From Sphingomonas sanguinis (GTDB lineage: Bacteria; Pseudomonadota; Alphaproteobacteria; Sphingomonadales; Sphingomonadaceae): 64,000 nt of DNA. Location of the stretch: assembly GCF_019297835.1 (NCBI RefSeq), contig NZ_CP079203.1, positions 2,267,001-2,331,000 of the forward strand, read 5' to 3'. The translations under genes were made by a program, and so were the position numbers. Every line of letters starts with the position of its first letter. Position 1 is the stretch's first letter. The notes under the pieces are model-generated. The model was not told the DNA's origin, made no database searches, and worked only from the letters and a program-made list of their open reading frames with translations. Of this stretch, positions 51,635-60,821 are shown piece by piece.

Positions 51635-52269
51635 CGGACGGCCAGCACCCCGCCGCCATCGATGTCGGTGGCTCGCCCTATCTGCGCGATGCAAAGGGCT
51701 CGCTTGTCCCACTCGCCTCGGTGAAGGCGCAGGACCTGCTCATGGATGAGACGGTGCGGGCGCTGCTGGCCAAGGCGCGGGAGCTGTCCGAGCTTATCGC
51801 CGCGTTCAAGGCGCAGGCATTCGAACAGGTCCGGGCCTTCCAGGAGCTGCTCGCCCAGCAGTACGGTGCGACCGTGGGCGGCACCAAGGGCAACATCACC
51901 CTGTTGTCCTTCGACGGGTGCATGAAGGTGCAGGTGCAGGTGTCCGACCTGCTGGAGTTCGGCCCCGAGCTTCAGGCCGCGAAGGCGCTGGTCGACGAAT
52001 GCCTGACCGAGTGGTCGGAAGGCAGCGCCCATGAGATGCGGGCGCTGGTCAACCGTGTCTTCCAGGTCGACCAGCAGGGCAAGATCAACCACAACGCGAT
52101 GTTCATGCTCCTGCGCGTCGAGTCGACCAACGAGCGCTGGCAGCGCGCCATGGAGGCCGTGAAGGACTCGATGCGGGTCATCTCGACGCGGACTTACATG
52201 CGCTTCTACGACCGGCCCCAGGCCGACGCCGCATGGCGTGCCGTGTCGCTCGACATGGCGTCGGCCTGA
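51631..52269 (+). CDS. DUF3164 family phage protein
   Basis: A 212-residue protein of the DUF3164 family known from Mu-like and other phages: PYLRDAKGSLVPLASVKAQDLLMDETV, then GGTKGNITLLSFDGCMKVQV and NHNAMFMLLRVE, each shown in part. In Mu this gene class lies in the early region; the role is unknown. The GTG start overlaps the previous stop. Confidence 0.82.
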   Translation: MTDGQHPAAIDVGGSPYLRDAKGSLVPLASVKAQDLLMDETVRALLAKARELSELIAAFKAQAFEQVRAFQELLAQQYGATVGGTKGNITLLSFDGCMKVQVQVSDLLEFGPELQAAKALVDECLTEWSEGSAHEMRALVNRVFQVDQQGKINHNAMFMLLRVESTNERWQRAMEAVKDSMRVISTRTYMRFYDRPQADAAWRAVSLDMASA

Positions 52270-52275
52270 TCCTTC

Positions 52276-52599
52276 ATGCCGATGCAGCCCCCTCGGTTCG
52301 GTCGTCAGGCCGCGCCGCGAAAGGCTTGGGAGCCGTCGCCCTACCGTAAGGACAAGCGCAAGCGCGGCCGTGCTGGCCAGCGCGATCGCGCCCAGGTGCT
52401 TGCCGAGGAGCCGTTCTGTCGTGCCTGCCTGAAGGCGGGCAAGGAGGTTGCCTCCGACGAGGTCGACCATATCCGCCCGCTCAGCGAAGGCGGCACGGAT
52501 GAGCGCGACAACAAGCAAGCGCTCTGCGAACCCTGCCACTCGGCCAAGTCGGCGGCCGAGCGCGCAGCCGCCCGTCGGTCGCGACCCGACGCCGACTAG
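52276..52599 (+). CDS. Phage HNH endonuclease
   Basis: A 107-residue HNH nuclease: CRACLKAG, DEVDHIRPLSEGGTDERDN and LCEPCHSAKS give both zinc pairs and the catalytic His. A lysine- and arginine-rich N-terminus binds DNA. HNH genes next to the terminase are usual in HK97-like phages and can be needed for packaging-linked cleavage. Confidence 0.88.
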   Translation: MPMQPPRFGRQAAPRKAWEPSPYRKDKRKRGRAGQRDRAQVLAEEPFCRACLKAGKEVASDEVDHIRPLSEGGTDERDNKQALCEPCHSAKSAAERAAARRSRPDAD

Positions 52600-52714
52600 G
52601 CGGCCGGGAGGGGGAGGGTCGATCCCTTTGGCGTCCCGAAACCGGACACCGACCCGTAGCCAGATTTTCGCGCGGGCGATTTCAAACCTAAAATGATCCC
52701 CTCCGGAGGTGCCC

Positions 52715-53203
52715 ATGACGAGTGGTGGACCCCGGTCTGGATCTGGGCGAAAGAGAAAGCCCGTCGCGATAGCGCTGGCCGCCGCGCAACAGGCCCAAAT
52801 CCCTGTGCCAGGCGCGACGCCGACCATGATCGCGCCGATCCATCTCTCCAATTTGGCGCAGCTGCTGTTCGCCGACATTGCCGCGCAGCTGGAGGCGCAG
52901 GGGCGAGCAGACCCGCAGTGGGCGCAGATTGTGGCGCTGCTGGCGCAACGCCTGGAGCAGATCCAGCGGTTCCAGGCGGTCCTGGAAAGCACTGGTGACA
53001 CCTGCACCAGCACGACGATCCGAAAGGTCGACGGCCAGCAGGTCATGACAGAGATGATTCGAGCGCGGCCTGAGGTCGCAATGCTTTCAGATGCCATGCG
53101 CCAGGCGCAGTCGCTCCTCGGCGAACTGATGCTCAGTCCGTCCGCCGCAATGAAGCTGGGCGGCGGCAAAAAGGACGCGCCGGGCGACTTCGACGACTTC
53201 TAG
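52715..53203 (+). CDS. Terminase small subunit (P27-like)
   Basis: A 162-residue DNA-recognition subunit. A basic N-terminus (GPRSGSGRKRKPV) and the central pattern ending LGELMLSPSAAMKLG fit the P27 terminase small subunits. ATG 52715 has GGAGG five bases upstream; an in-frame GTG at 52709 overlaps that site. It immediately precedes the large subunit. Confidence 0.8.
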   Translation: MTSGGPRSGSGRKRKPVAIALAAAQQAQIPVPGATPTMIAPIHLSNLAQLLFADIAAQLEAQGRADPQWAQIVALLAQRLEQIQRFQAVLESTGDTCTSTTIRKVDGQQVMTEMIRARPEVAMLSDAMRQAQSLLGELMLSPSAAMKLGGGKKDAPGDFDDF

Positions 53204-53207
53204 GGCG

Positions 53208-54986
53208 GTGGCTGTCGCTCCTGGATTGCCGGAGCGGGATTATCCCGCAATTGCCCGGCAATATGCCGCTGATGTAGTTTCCGGGAAAGTCCCGGCAGGC
53301 AAGATGATCCGGCTCCAATGCCAGCGGTTCATCAGCGACCTGATCCGAAGCGCGTCGGAAGATTTTCCTTACGAGTTCGATGAAGCGAAGGCGGCGCGGC
53401 CGTGCCGATTCATCGAGCGATTGCCGCACACGAAGGGCGTTTGGGCGCGCCAAAAAAAGCGTCTCGTCCTCGAACCCTGGCAAATCTGGAATTTCTGCGT
53501 CGTCTTCGGGTGGCTGCATAAGTCCGGGACTCAGAAGGGTACCCGACGGTTCCGGCGCTGGTTGTTGGTCGTGCCGCGTAAAAACGGTAAGTCGGCAATC
53601 GCATCGGGCGTGGCGCTCTACATGCTCTGCGCCGACGGCGAATACGGCGCCGAGGTGTATTCCGGCGCAACGGTCGAGAAGCAGGCATGGGAGGTGTTCA
53701 GGCCTGCCCGCCTGATGGTCCAGAAGCTCAAGGCGCTGAAGGCCAAGTTCGGCATCTCCATCCTAGCGAAGCAGTTGCTGCGCGAGGAAGACGGTTCCCG
53801 GATGGAAACCATCATCGGCGATCCCGGTGACGGGCAATCACCGAGCTGCTCGATCCACGACGAGTATCACGAACATCTCGACGACGGCCAAGTCGATACG
53901 ATGATCACCGGCATGGGCGCGCGCGATCAGCCGCTTCAGCTGCTGATTACGACCGCCGGGGAGAACCTGGCGGGTCCATGTTACGCCATGATCCTGGAGC
54001 AGCGGGAGCGGCTCCAGGGCATCGGCCACAATGGAGGTCCCCCGCTCGAGGACGATACGTTCTTCGCCGAGTACAGCATCGACGAGGACGACGACTGGAA
54101 ATCGGAGGCCGCGCTTCGCAAGGCCAACCCGAACATCGGCGTCTCGGTCGGCCTGGAGTATCTGCTGGCTCGCCAGCGGGACGCCATATCGACACCGCGT
54201 AAGCGAGCGATCTTCAAGACCAAGCACCTGAATCTATGGGTCGCGGCGAAAGCAGCCTATTTCGATATCGAAGCCTGGCGCCGATGTGCCAGTCCACGCA
54301 TCCCGGTCAAATTTGCCGAAGCATCCAAGCTGGAGCAGCTGGCCGGGCGGCGCTGCATCATCAGCCTCGATCTGGCGTCGAAGGTCGATATTGCCGCAAT
54401 CGAGTATCTATTCCCGCCGATCGGCGATCGCCCGACGAGGAAAGACCCGTTCATCCGCCTCGGCAGGTACTTCCTGCCCAGCAAAGCGGTTGAGGATACC
54501 AGCGCCTATCAAGGCTGGGACGCCCAAGAGCTGCTAGATGTCAGCGTCGGCAATATTACCGATTTCGAGGAGATCGAGATCGCGATCAGCGAGGCGCGGC
54601 GGCTCTTCGAGGTGGTGACCGTGGCCTACGACCCGGCCCAGGCGACCATGCTGATCAACCGCCTGGTCAAGGAAGGCGTCCCCGTCCTCGAGGTGGTGCC
54701 GAACACCCTGAATTTCTCCGATCCCATGAAGCAGCTCGATGCCTTCATGAAAGCGGAGCTGATCCGCCATGCGGGATGTCCCGTGATGGAGTGGCAGGTC
54801 GCCAACGTCGTCGCGCAGATGGACGCGAAGGACAACGTCTACCCGCGCAAACCGCGCATTGAAGCCAAGATCGACAATCCAGTGGCGCTAATCGCGGCGC
54901 TGGCGGTGGCGCTTGGCCGGGAGGAAGAACCTGTGCCGACTTCTCCCTGGGATGATCCCGATTTCACGTTGGCGAACGCCGCATGA
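53208..54986 (+). CDS. Terminase large subunit (HK97/YmfN-type)
   Basis: A 592-residue packaging motor. The ATPase has Walker A VPRKNGKS (about 124-131), Walker B CSIHDEYHEH, and the coupling motif LLITTAGENLAG; the nuclease half has VAYDPAQATML and DAKDNVYPRKPR-type residues. Residues 273-280 (GHNGGPPL) form an inserted-looking motif repeated in the portal. GTG start five bases after the small subunit. Confidence 0.93.
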   Translation: MAVAPGLPERDYPAIARQYAADVVSGKVPAGKMIRLQCQRFISDLIRSASEDFPYEFDEAKAARPCRFIERLPHTKGVWARQKKRLVLEPWQIWNFCVVFGWLHKSGTQKGTRRFRRWLLVVPRKNGKSAIASGVALYMLCADGEYGAEVYSGATVEKQAWEVFRPARLMVQKLKALKAKFGISILAKQLLREEDGSRMETIIGDPGDGQSPSCSIHDEYHEHLDDGQVDTMITGMGARDQPLQLLITTAGENLAGPCYAMILEQRERLQGIGHNGGPPLEDDTFFAEYSIDEDDDWKSEAALRKANPNIGVSVGLEYLLARQRDAISTPRKRAIFKTKHLNLWVAAKAAYFDIEAWRRCASPRIPVKFAEASKLEQLAGRRCIISLDLASKVDIAAIEYLFPPIGDRPTRKDPFIRLGRYFLPSKAVEDTSAYQGWDAQELLDVSVGNITDFEEIEIAISEARRLFEVVTVAYDPAQATMLINRLVKEGVPVLEVVPNTLNFSDPMKQLDAFMKAELIRHAGCPVMEWQVANVVAQMDAKDNVYPRKPRIEAKIDNPVALIAALAVALGREEEPVPTSPWDDPDFTLANAA

Positions 54987-56254
54987 GGCTCTGGCCATTC
55001 GGCGGCAAGGCCGAGCAGCGCTCAATGGAGCGCCCCGACACCATCTCGTCCGATGCCAGCTGGGACGAATGGTCGTCCTTCCTCGGCTATGGCAACGAAA
55101 GGGCGCAGCTCCCCCATGTGACCATTGCCACGGCGCTGGAGGTCCCGGCGGTACTGGACGCGGTGACTTTCCTCTCGCGAACGCTGGCATCGCTCCCGCT
55201 CCATGCTTTCCGCGAAGGAGAGGACAAGACCGAGAAGGTCGACGGCGATCTGCAAATGCTTCTGAACGAAGCGCCGAACGCCGAGTGGTCGAGTTTCGCG
55301 TTTCGCCAGTATTTCTGGCAGCAGGTCTTCACCGGCGGCCGTGGCCTTGCCTGGATCGAACGTCGCGGCGTAACGCCAGTCGCGATCTGGCCACTCGATC
55401 CGACCAGGACCTCCGTCCGCCGGAAAGACGGCCGGAAGTTCTATCGCTGCGGTAACGTCGAATATTCGGCGACCGACGTCATTGATGTCCCGTTCGCCCT
55501 GAAGGCGAACCAGTTGGATGCCTATGGGCCGATCCACATGGGACGCAAGGCGATCGGTCTGGCGATCGCCATGAACGATTTTGCGGCAGGTTTCTTTGTC
55601 GGCGGGGGCATTCCACCGCTGGCTCTGGAAGGGCCGTTGCCGCAAGGCCTGGAGGCTTTCAAACGCGCCCTGGCTGATATCCGCCGGGCGATCGATCTGG
55701 CAAAGCGGGCTGGCCAGTCGTTTTTCGGCCTACCCCCAGGCCACAAGCTGACGCCCGTCGGCGCTGATCCCGCCAAGGGTCAGATGACGGAGGCGCGGCT
55801 TTTCCAAATCCAGGAGATTGCGCGGCTGTTCGGATTGCCGCCCGTTTTTCTTCAGGACCTGTCGAAGGGCACCTTCTCCAATACCGAGCAGCAGGATCTG
55901 CAACTCGTAAAGCACCTAGTCGGCCAATGGGCAAAGGCCCTGGAAGACGAGCTGAACCTGAAGCTGTTCGGTCAGCGGCGTCGCTCCCGCAAGGTCAAGC
56001 ACAACATGGACGGCCTTCAGCGCGGCGATTTCAAGAGCCGGACCGAGGGCTTGGCCCGTGCGATCCAGACCGGCCAGATTACGCCGAACGAAGCCCGAGC
56101 GCTCGAAAACCGCCCGCCCCTTCCCAACGGCGACCAGCTTTACATTCAGGGCGCGACCGTCCCGCTGGGCCATCAGCCCGCGTCGATGGGTCATAACGGC
56201 GGTCCGCCCCTCAACGACGACGAGGAAGCCGATGGCGACAAAGAAGCAGCCTGA
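54983..56254 (+). CDS. Phage portal protein (HK97 family)
   Basis: A 423-residue portal that forms the DNA entry ring. It begins MRLWPFGGKAEQRS and includes WSSFAFRQYFWQQVFTGG and PPVFLQDLSKGTFSNTEQ, typical of HK97-like portals. ATGA overlap with the terminase stop. The C-terminus (residues 403-410) is GHNGGPPL, followed by an acidic tail. Confidence 0.95.
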   Translation: MRLWPFGGKAEQRSMERPDTISSDASWDEWSSFLGYGNERAQLPHVTIATALEVPAVLDAVTFLSRTLASLPLHAFREGEDKTEKVDGDLQMLLNEAPNAEWSSFAFRQYFWQQVFTGGRGLAWIERRGVTPVAIWPLDPTRTSVRRKDGRKFYRCGNVEYSATDVIDVPFALKANQLDAYGPIHMGRKAIGLAIAMNDFAAGFFVGGGIPPLALEGPLPQGLEAFKRALADIRRAIDLAKRAGQSFFGLPPGHKLTPVGADPAKGQMTEARLFQIQEIARLFGLPPVFLQDLSKGTFSNTEQQDLQLVKHLVGQWAKALEDELNLKLFGQRRRSRKVKHNMDGLQRGDFKSRTEGLARAIQTGQITPNEARALENRPPLPNGDQLYIQGATVPLGHQPASMGHNGGPPLNDDEEADGDKEAA

Positions 56255-56852
56255 CGGGCGCGAGATTCGCGTCCTCGACCGCAAGCTCGAGGTCCGGGAC
56301 ATCACGACCGACAAGGGCGGACATACGGTGCGCGGCTACGCGGCGGTGTTCGATACGGAAACCGACATCTGCGGCTATTGGCTGGAAACCATCGCCCCCG
56401 GCGCCTTCAAGGCTACGCTTCGATCGGCCGACGTGTTGGCGCTGTATGCCCATCGGACCGATCGGGTGCTGGGCCGCACCAGCTCCGGCACGCTGCGCCT
56501 GGCCGAGGATGAAAAGGGGTTGGCGGTGGAAATCGATCTGCCCGACACCACCGATGGGCGGGATCTGGCCGTGCTGATCGAGCGCGGGGACGTGAAAGGC
56601 ATGTCGTTCGGCTTCTGCACTCGCAAGCAGACTTGGGATGAGACGGTAACGCCGCCCAAGCGCACGATCGAGGAAGTCGAGCTGTATGAGGTAACGATTA
56701 CGGCTTTCCCCCAATATCCCGAGACGGAGATCGGCCTGCGGTCGCTCGAGCATTTCCGGGATGAGCGGCGGCAGCATGACCGCCAGGGCGGGAGCGCGCG
56801 CATTGCCGCCCGCCGAGCGCGCCAGGCGCATATCGAGCGCGGCATCGGCTGA
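56232..56852 (+). CDS. HK97-family prohead protease
   Basis: A 206-residue assembly protease. VRGYAAVFDTETDICGYWLETIAPGAFK opens the S78-like domain, VLALYAHRTDRVLGR carries the catalytic His and KGMSFGF the Ser. GAGGAAG lies before ATG 56232; the frame overlaps the end of the portal gene. It matures the capsid and scaffold. Confidence 0.92.
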   Translation: MATKKQPDGREIRVLDRKLEVRDITTDKGGHTVRGYAAVFDTETDICGYWLETIAPGAFKATLRSADVLALYAHRTDRVLGRTSSGTLRLAEDEKGLAVEIDLPDTTDGRDLAVLIERGDVKGMSFGFCTRKQTWDETVTPPKRTIEEVELYEVTITAFPQYPETEIGLRSLEHFRDERRQHDRQGGSARIAARRARQAHIERGIG

Positions 56853-56922
56853 TTACCGGGCGCAAGCCCGAGGCGCGCGTCGGCGCTTTTCCCCGACGCT
56901 CCCATTCTTGCCAGGAGCATAT

Positions 56923-58221
56923 ATGCCCACCTTGACCGAGCTTCAGGAGAAGCGCGGCCGCCTGGTCACGCAGGCCCGCGAGGCGCTCAACGCCATCACT
57001 TCCAATACCGACGACGCCCGCGCGACCGAGCTGGAACAGCGTCACGACCTGATCATGAAGGATTTCGACAAGGTCGAGATCGACATCAAGCGCGAAGAGC
57101 GCATGGCGCAGATCGAAAATCAGGAGGAAGAACGCCGCGAGCGGCAGCGCCCGCGCGGCGATGACCGCGAAGTCCGGGGCCAGGACGGCAATGAGGGCGG
57201 AGAGCGCGGCCCGCGCGGTCAGGACGGGGGCCAGCCTGAATATCGTGGTGCGTTCGACGCATATCTCCGCAGCGGCTGCGACATCACCGCCTGCACCACC
57301 GAGCAGCGTGAGCTGCTGCGCCGGGGTTATTCGGAAGCTCGGACCCAGGTCGCTGGAACGGCGCAGGCGGGCGGCTACACCGTCCCCGTCGAGCTGGCGC
57401 GCGAGATCGTCAAGACGATGAAGGACTGGGGTCCGATGTATGATGGCGATCTCGTCCGCGAGATCGTTACCGGGTCGGGCAACGAGTTCGACATCCCGAC
57501 GAACGACGATACCGACAATGACTCGACCGGATCGAAGGCCGAGGCCGACGATCTGAAGGACGACAATTCGGGCGACCTGACCTTCGGCCAGAAGCGCCTG
57601 GATGCCTTTGTCGATGCAACGCCGTGGATCAAGATCAGCTTCGAGCTGATGCAGGACTCGGTGTTCGATATCGAGGGCTTTGTCGCCGAGGCGATCGGCG
57701 AACGCTCGGGTCGCAAAGCAAACCGGCGTCTGACCGTCGGCACCGGCAACAACGAGCCAAACGGCATCGTGACGGCGTCGACGCAAGGGTTGCTCGCCGC
57801 CAGCGCGTTGGGCATCGCCCCGGACGAGTTGCTGACGCTTCAGCATTCGGTCCGCGCTCCGTACCGCCGCAGCCCGAAGTGTCGCTGGATGTTCGCCGAC
57901 ACGACCCTGCTCGCCATCCGCAAGTTGAAGGATGGCCAGGGCAACTTCCTCTGGCAGATGGGCGACATCCGCGCGGGCGCGCCCAACACGCTGCTCGAGA
58001 AGCCCTATTCGATCAATGACGATGTGCCGACGATCGGCGCCGGCGCCCGAGCGGTCATCTTCGGTGACCTCGGTCGCTATTGGGTCCGCAAGGTCGGATC
58101 GCCCCTGATCGGCACCGTTCGAGAGCGGTTCTGGCCGAAGATCGGCCTGGCCGGATTGCTTCGCTACGACGGCGAGCTGTCCGACGGCCAGGCGGTCAAG
58201 CACCTCAAGATGGCTGCCTGA
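56923..58221 (+). CDS. Major capsid protein (HK97 fold)
   Basis: A 432-residue protein. Residues about 1-105 form a charged, coiled-coil scaffold-like delta domain (LTELQEKRGRLVTQAREAL, EEERRERQRP), followed by the HK97 shell: AGGYTVPVELAREI, FVDATPWIKISFELMQDS, TGNNEPNGIV and FGDLGRYWVRKVG. AGGAG precedes ATG 56923. Cleavage near residue 105 by the upstream protease is expected. Confidence 0.93.
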   Translation: MPTLTELQEKRGRLVTQAREALNAITSNTDDARATELEQRHDLIMKDFDKVEIDIKREERMAQIENQEEERRERQRPRGDDREVRGQDGNEGGERGPRGQDGGQPEYRGAFDAYLRSGCDITACTTEQRELLRRGYSEARTQVAGTAQAGGYTVPVELAREIVKTMKDWGPMYDGDLVREIVTGSGNEFDIPTNDDTDNDSTGSKAEADDLKDDNSGDLTFGQKRLDAFVDATPWIKISFELMQDSVFDIEGFVAEAIGERSGRKANRRLTVGTGNNEPNGIVTASTQGLLAASALGIAPDELLTLQHSVRAPYRRSPKCRWMFADTTLLAIRKLKDGQGNFLWQMGDIRAGAPNTLLEKPYSINDDVPTIGAGARAVIFGDLGRYWVRKVGSPLIGTVRERFWPKIGLAGLLRYDGELSDGQAVKHLKMAA

Positions 58222-58228
58222 CGCAACG

Positions 58229-58258
58229 GGAGGCGGGTCCGCTGGACCCGCCTCCTTT
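58229..58258 (+). terminator. Terminator after the major capsid gene
   Basis: GGAGGCGGGTCC pairs with GGACCCGCCTCC around a GCT loop and is followed by TTT, starting about eight bases after the capsid stop. It may set the high capsid-to-tail transcript ratio. Confidence 0.8.
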
Positions 58259-58300
58259 GCCAGCCGCAGGCGAAGCTGCCGCTCGCAAAGGAGATCCGAT

Positions 58301-59020
58301 ATGGCGAAAGCCCCCACTAATCCCCGCAAGACGCGTGCGGCAAACAGTCCGGCGATCGCCGATGGCGACGCGTCGTGGCTGGACACCCCGGCGGGCGACG
58401 ATGCCAGCTCGGACACCGGCCCGGCCGATACGGGCGCCCCGGCGGCCGACGGCGCCAGCTCGGATACCGGCCCGGCCGACACGGGCGCCCCGTCGACCGA
58501 CGGCGCCAACTCGGATACCGGCCCGGCCGACACGGGTGCCCCGGCGGCCGACGGCGCCAGCCCGGACACCGGCCCGACCGACACGGGTGCCCCGGCGGCC
58601 GACGGCACGAGCCCGGACACCAGCCCGGCCGACACGGGCGCCCCGGCAGCCGACGGCACCAGCTCGGACACCGGCCCGGCCGACACGGGCGCCCCGGCAG
58701 CCGACGGCGCCAGCCCGGACACCGGCCCGACCGACACGGGTGCCCCGGCGGCCGACGGCGCCAGCCCGGACACCGGCCCGACCGACACGGGCGCCCCGGC
58801 AGCCGACGGCGCCAGCTCGGATACCGGCACGGCCGACGCGGATGCCCCGGCGGGCGACCATGGTGCTGAGCCTAATGAGGTGACCGCGGTACGTATCCTG
58901 GTCGGGCTAGAGGGTCCCACCATTTCATGGGTGCCCGGCCGGGTGCTTACGGTCGGCGAGCATATCGACGCCAAGGAAGCGGGACGGCTTATCGCTGCTG
59001 GGTTTGGAGAGCCAGCCTGA
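58301..59020 (+). CDS. Repeat-rich capsid-adjacent phage protein
   Basis: A 239-residue protein. Residues 33-185 are nine tandem 17-residue units (consensus DGASSDTGPADTGAPAA, acidic and Pro/Ala rich) encoded by nine 51-base DNA repeats. The last 45 residues (EVTAVRILVGLEGPTISW and then EAGRLIAAGFGEPA) look like a small domain often placed after capsid genes. The repeats are probably disordered and could be surface-exposed. SD AAAGGAG lies upstream. Confidence 0.8.
   Translation: MAKAPTNPRKTRAANSPAIADGDASWLDTPAGDDASSDTGPADTGAPAADGASSDTGPADTGAPSTDGANSDTGPADTGAPAADGASPDTGPTDTGAPAADGTSPDTSPADTGAPAADGTSSDTGPADTGAPAADGASPDTGPTDTGAPAADGASPDTGPTDTGAPAADGASSDTGTADADAPAGDHGAEPNEVTAVRILVGLEGPTISWVPGRVLTVGEHIDAKEAGRLIAAGFGEPA
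58397..58855. repeat. Nine tandem 51-base repeats
   Basis: Nearly identical 51-base units (GACGGCGCCAGC.. start) that encode one 17-residue module each. Some units differ at two to four bases. The reading frame on the plus strand is the acidic one; reverse-strand frames of this region are arginine/glycine low complexity. Confidence 0.9.
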
Positions 59021-59550
59021 TGCTCAGCGCGGCCGAGGTCCTCTCCCCGCCCCTCGTCGAGCCGATTATGCTGGCGACAGTTAAGACCTATCTCCGCATC
59101 GATGGCAGCGCGTTGGATGACGAGCTGAACCTCATGATCGCGGCAGCGCGTGAGGACCTGGAGCTGCTGACTGGCCTGCGCTTGGTCAACCAGACGGTGC
59201 GCGTGATCGCAGATGAGCCGATCGACCTTGACCACCTGACGGTAGGTAAGGTTCGGGAGCTGGTGGCGATCGGGACCGTCCAGCCAGGCGGCGCGATCGA
59301 ACCAGCTTCGATCGCGGCTTTCGACCTGACGGGTGCGGACCTCGCGCGTGGCATTGCCCCATTGGGCAACTGGCCGACGTCGTTCTTCAAGCGGCCGATC
59401 GCGGTCGACCTGGCCGTCGGCTACGGCCCCGATGGCAGCGCAGTGCCCGCATCGCTGAGGCTCGCGCTTCTTGCCCTCATTCGCGGTCGATACGATGATC
59501 AGCCCGCCGACGTTGAGCGCCTGATCTTCAACTATCGGCTCAACTCATGA
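59020..59550 (+). CDS. Head-tail connector (gp6-like)
   Basis: A 176-residue connector: IMLATVKTYLRIDGSALDDELNLMIAAAREDLELLTG is the gp6/YqbG-type helical start. ATG 59020 shares a base with the previous stop (TGATG). It docks below the portal. Confidence 0.85.
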   Translation: MLSAAEVLSPPLVEPIMLATVKTYLRIDGSALDDELNLMIAAAREDLELLTGLRLVNQTVRVIADEPIDLDHLTVGKVRELVAIGTVQPGGAIEPASIAAFDLTGADLARGIAPLGNWPTSFFKRPIAVDLAVGYGPDGSAVPASLRLALLALIRGRYDDQPADVERLIFNYRLNS

Positions 59551-59894
59551 TCGTTCTCGATAGGCGCGAGCTGGATAAGCGCCTCCGCATCGAGCGTCCG
59601 GTAGCAGACGAGAGCTTTCGTGGGGCTGGCGGTGGCGAGTGGGTTCTGGTCGACGAGGTGTGGGCTAGTGTCCGCGACGTCATGCCGAGCCGCAGTGCGA
59701 AGCCGGAGGCGATTCCCACCAACGTTCGACGATCCCGCGTCCGGATGCGTTTCCGCACCGACGTAGCGCCTAACATGAGGATCGTCTTTGGCGATCGCGT
59801 CATGCAGATCGTCTCACCCATCGCCGAGCTGGGACGCCGCTCGGGCATCGAGATGATGGTCGAGGATTACGGCGCGGCGGGCAACGCCGCCTGA
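59547..59894 (+). CDS. Head-closure / head-tail adaptor protein
   Basis: A 115-residue protein of the SPP1 gp16 / phage head-closure family: LDKRLRIERPVADESFRG and a central beta-rich part. Overlaps both neighbours by ATGA. Plugs the capsid exit. Confidence 0.85.
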   Translation: MIVLDRRELDKRLRIERPVADESFRGAGGGEWVLVDEVWASVRDVMPSRSAKPEAIPTNVRRSRVRMRFRTDVAPNMRIVFGDRVMQIVSPIAELGRRSGIEMMVEDYGAAGNAA

Positions 59895-60436
59895 TGGTGC
59901 GACGTCGGAGCAGTCCCGCCACCTGGCGGGCCATCCGCGAGCTGCCCGAGACCTATCTGAAGCGCGTTCTGCCAGGCGCGGCGCGTGCAGGTGCCGAGGT
60001 CATCGCCGATGGGGCTAAGGATCTGCTCGGCGGCCGCGAGGCGGAGACGACCGGCGGCGTGAAGGTGCCGATCGCCGACTCTATCAAGGTCAAGGTGCGC
60101 CGTAACGACAGCCAGATCCGCGCGCGGATCATGCTGGACGGGCCGGGCGCCTATGTCGGCCGCTGGCTGGAATATGGGACCGCGCCCCACCTCATCAGCG
60201 TGGCGGCAGAGGATCGGAAGGGCCGAACCGTTCGCCGGATTAATGACCTGGCGCGGCAAGGTTCGCTGATGATCGGCGGCAATTTCGTGGGGCCGATGGT
60301 GGAACATCCGGGTGCGCAGCCCCGCCCGTTCCTGCGCCCCGCCCGTGATACGCGGGAGGGCGATGCCATCGCGGCAGCCCAGCAATACATCAACGCGCGC
60401 CGCTCTGGCGCCAGCACCGAAGGGGATGACGCATGA
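59894..60436 (+). CDS. HK97 gp10-like tail-completion protein
   Basis: A 180-residue protein: AGAARAGAEVIADGAKDLLGG, GAYVGRWLEYGTAPHLI and QPRPFLRPA, typical gp10 / phage minor-tail pattern. Start overlaps the previous stop by one base. Confidence 0.88.
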   Translation: MVRRRSSPATWRAIRELPETYLKRVLPGAARAGAEVIADGAKDLLGGREAETTGGVKVPIADSIKVKVRRNDSQIRARIMLDGPGAYVGRWLEYGTAPHLISVAAEDRKGRTVRRINDLARQGSLMIGGNFVGPMVEHPGAQPRPFLRPARDTREGDAIAAAQQYINARRSGASTEGDDA

Positions 60437-60819
60437 CGGGTGCGGACATCATCGGCGAGCTGCTGCACGGCTATGCGCCCCTTACGGCCAAGGTGCCGAC
60501 CGCCCGCATCAAGGGTGGACGCCTGCCCGAGGACACCCCGCTCCCCGCGCTCCTGGTCAGGACGATCAGCAGCGTCGAGCGCGAATATCTTCGGCGCGGA
60601 AACGCCAGCGCCATGCTCGATCGCGTGTCCGTGACAGTGCGGGCGCAGTCCTACGATGAGCAGATCAAGATCATGGACCTGGTCGTCGATGCCTGCGCCC
60701 CCCGTGTCAGCGTGCGGCCCGCCGGTCGAGGCCCCGACCTTACCGGCCCTGGCGACAGCTTCGAGCAGGCACAGGATTTCCGGGTGAGCTTCAACCGACC
60801 CAACAACCGAAAGGAATAG
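60433..60819 (+). CDS. Tail terminator-like protein (DUF3168)
   Basis: A 128-residue protein: ELLHGYAPLTAKVPTARIKGG and LPALLVRTISSVERE, then AQDFRVSFN at the end, matching DUF3168 tail terminators. ATGA overlap with the gp10-like gene. Confidence 0.85.
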   Translation: MTGADIIGELLHGYAPLTAKVPTARIKGGRLPEDTPLPALLVRTISSVEREYLRRGNASAMLDRVSVTVRAQSYDEQIKIMDLVVDACAPRVSVRPAGRGPDLTGPGDSFEQAQDFRVSFNRPNNRKE

Positions 60820-60821
60820 TC

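Noticed and set aside
58397..58855. CRISPR array
   Set aside because: The repeats are directly adjacent with no unique spacers, and lie inside a coding frame.
58205..58861. A Gly/Arg repeat protein on the minus strand
   Set aside because: Produced by the 51-base DNA repeats read on the other strand; the plus-strand acidic frame has the expected position and a non-repeat C-terminal domain.
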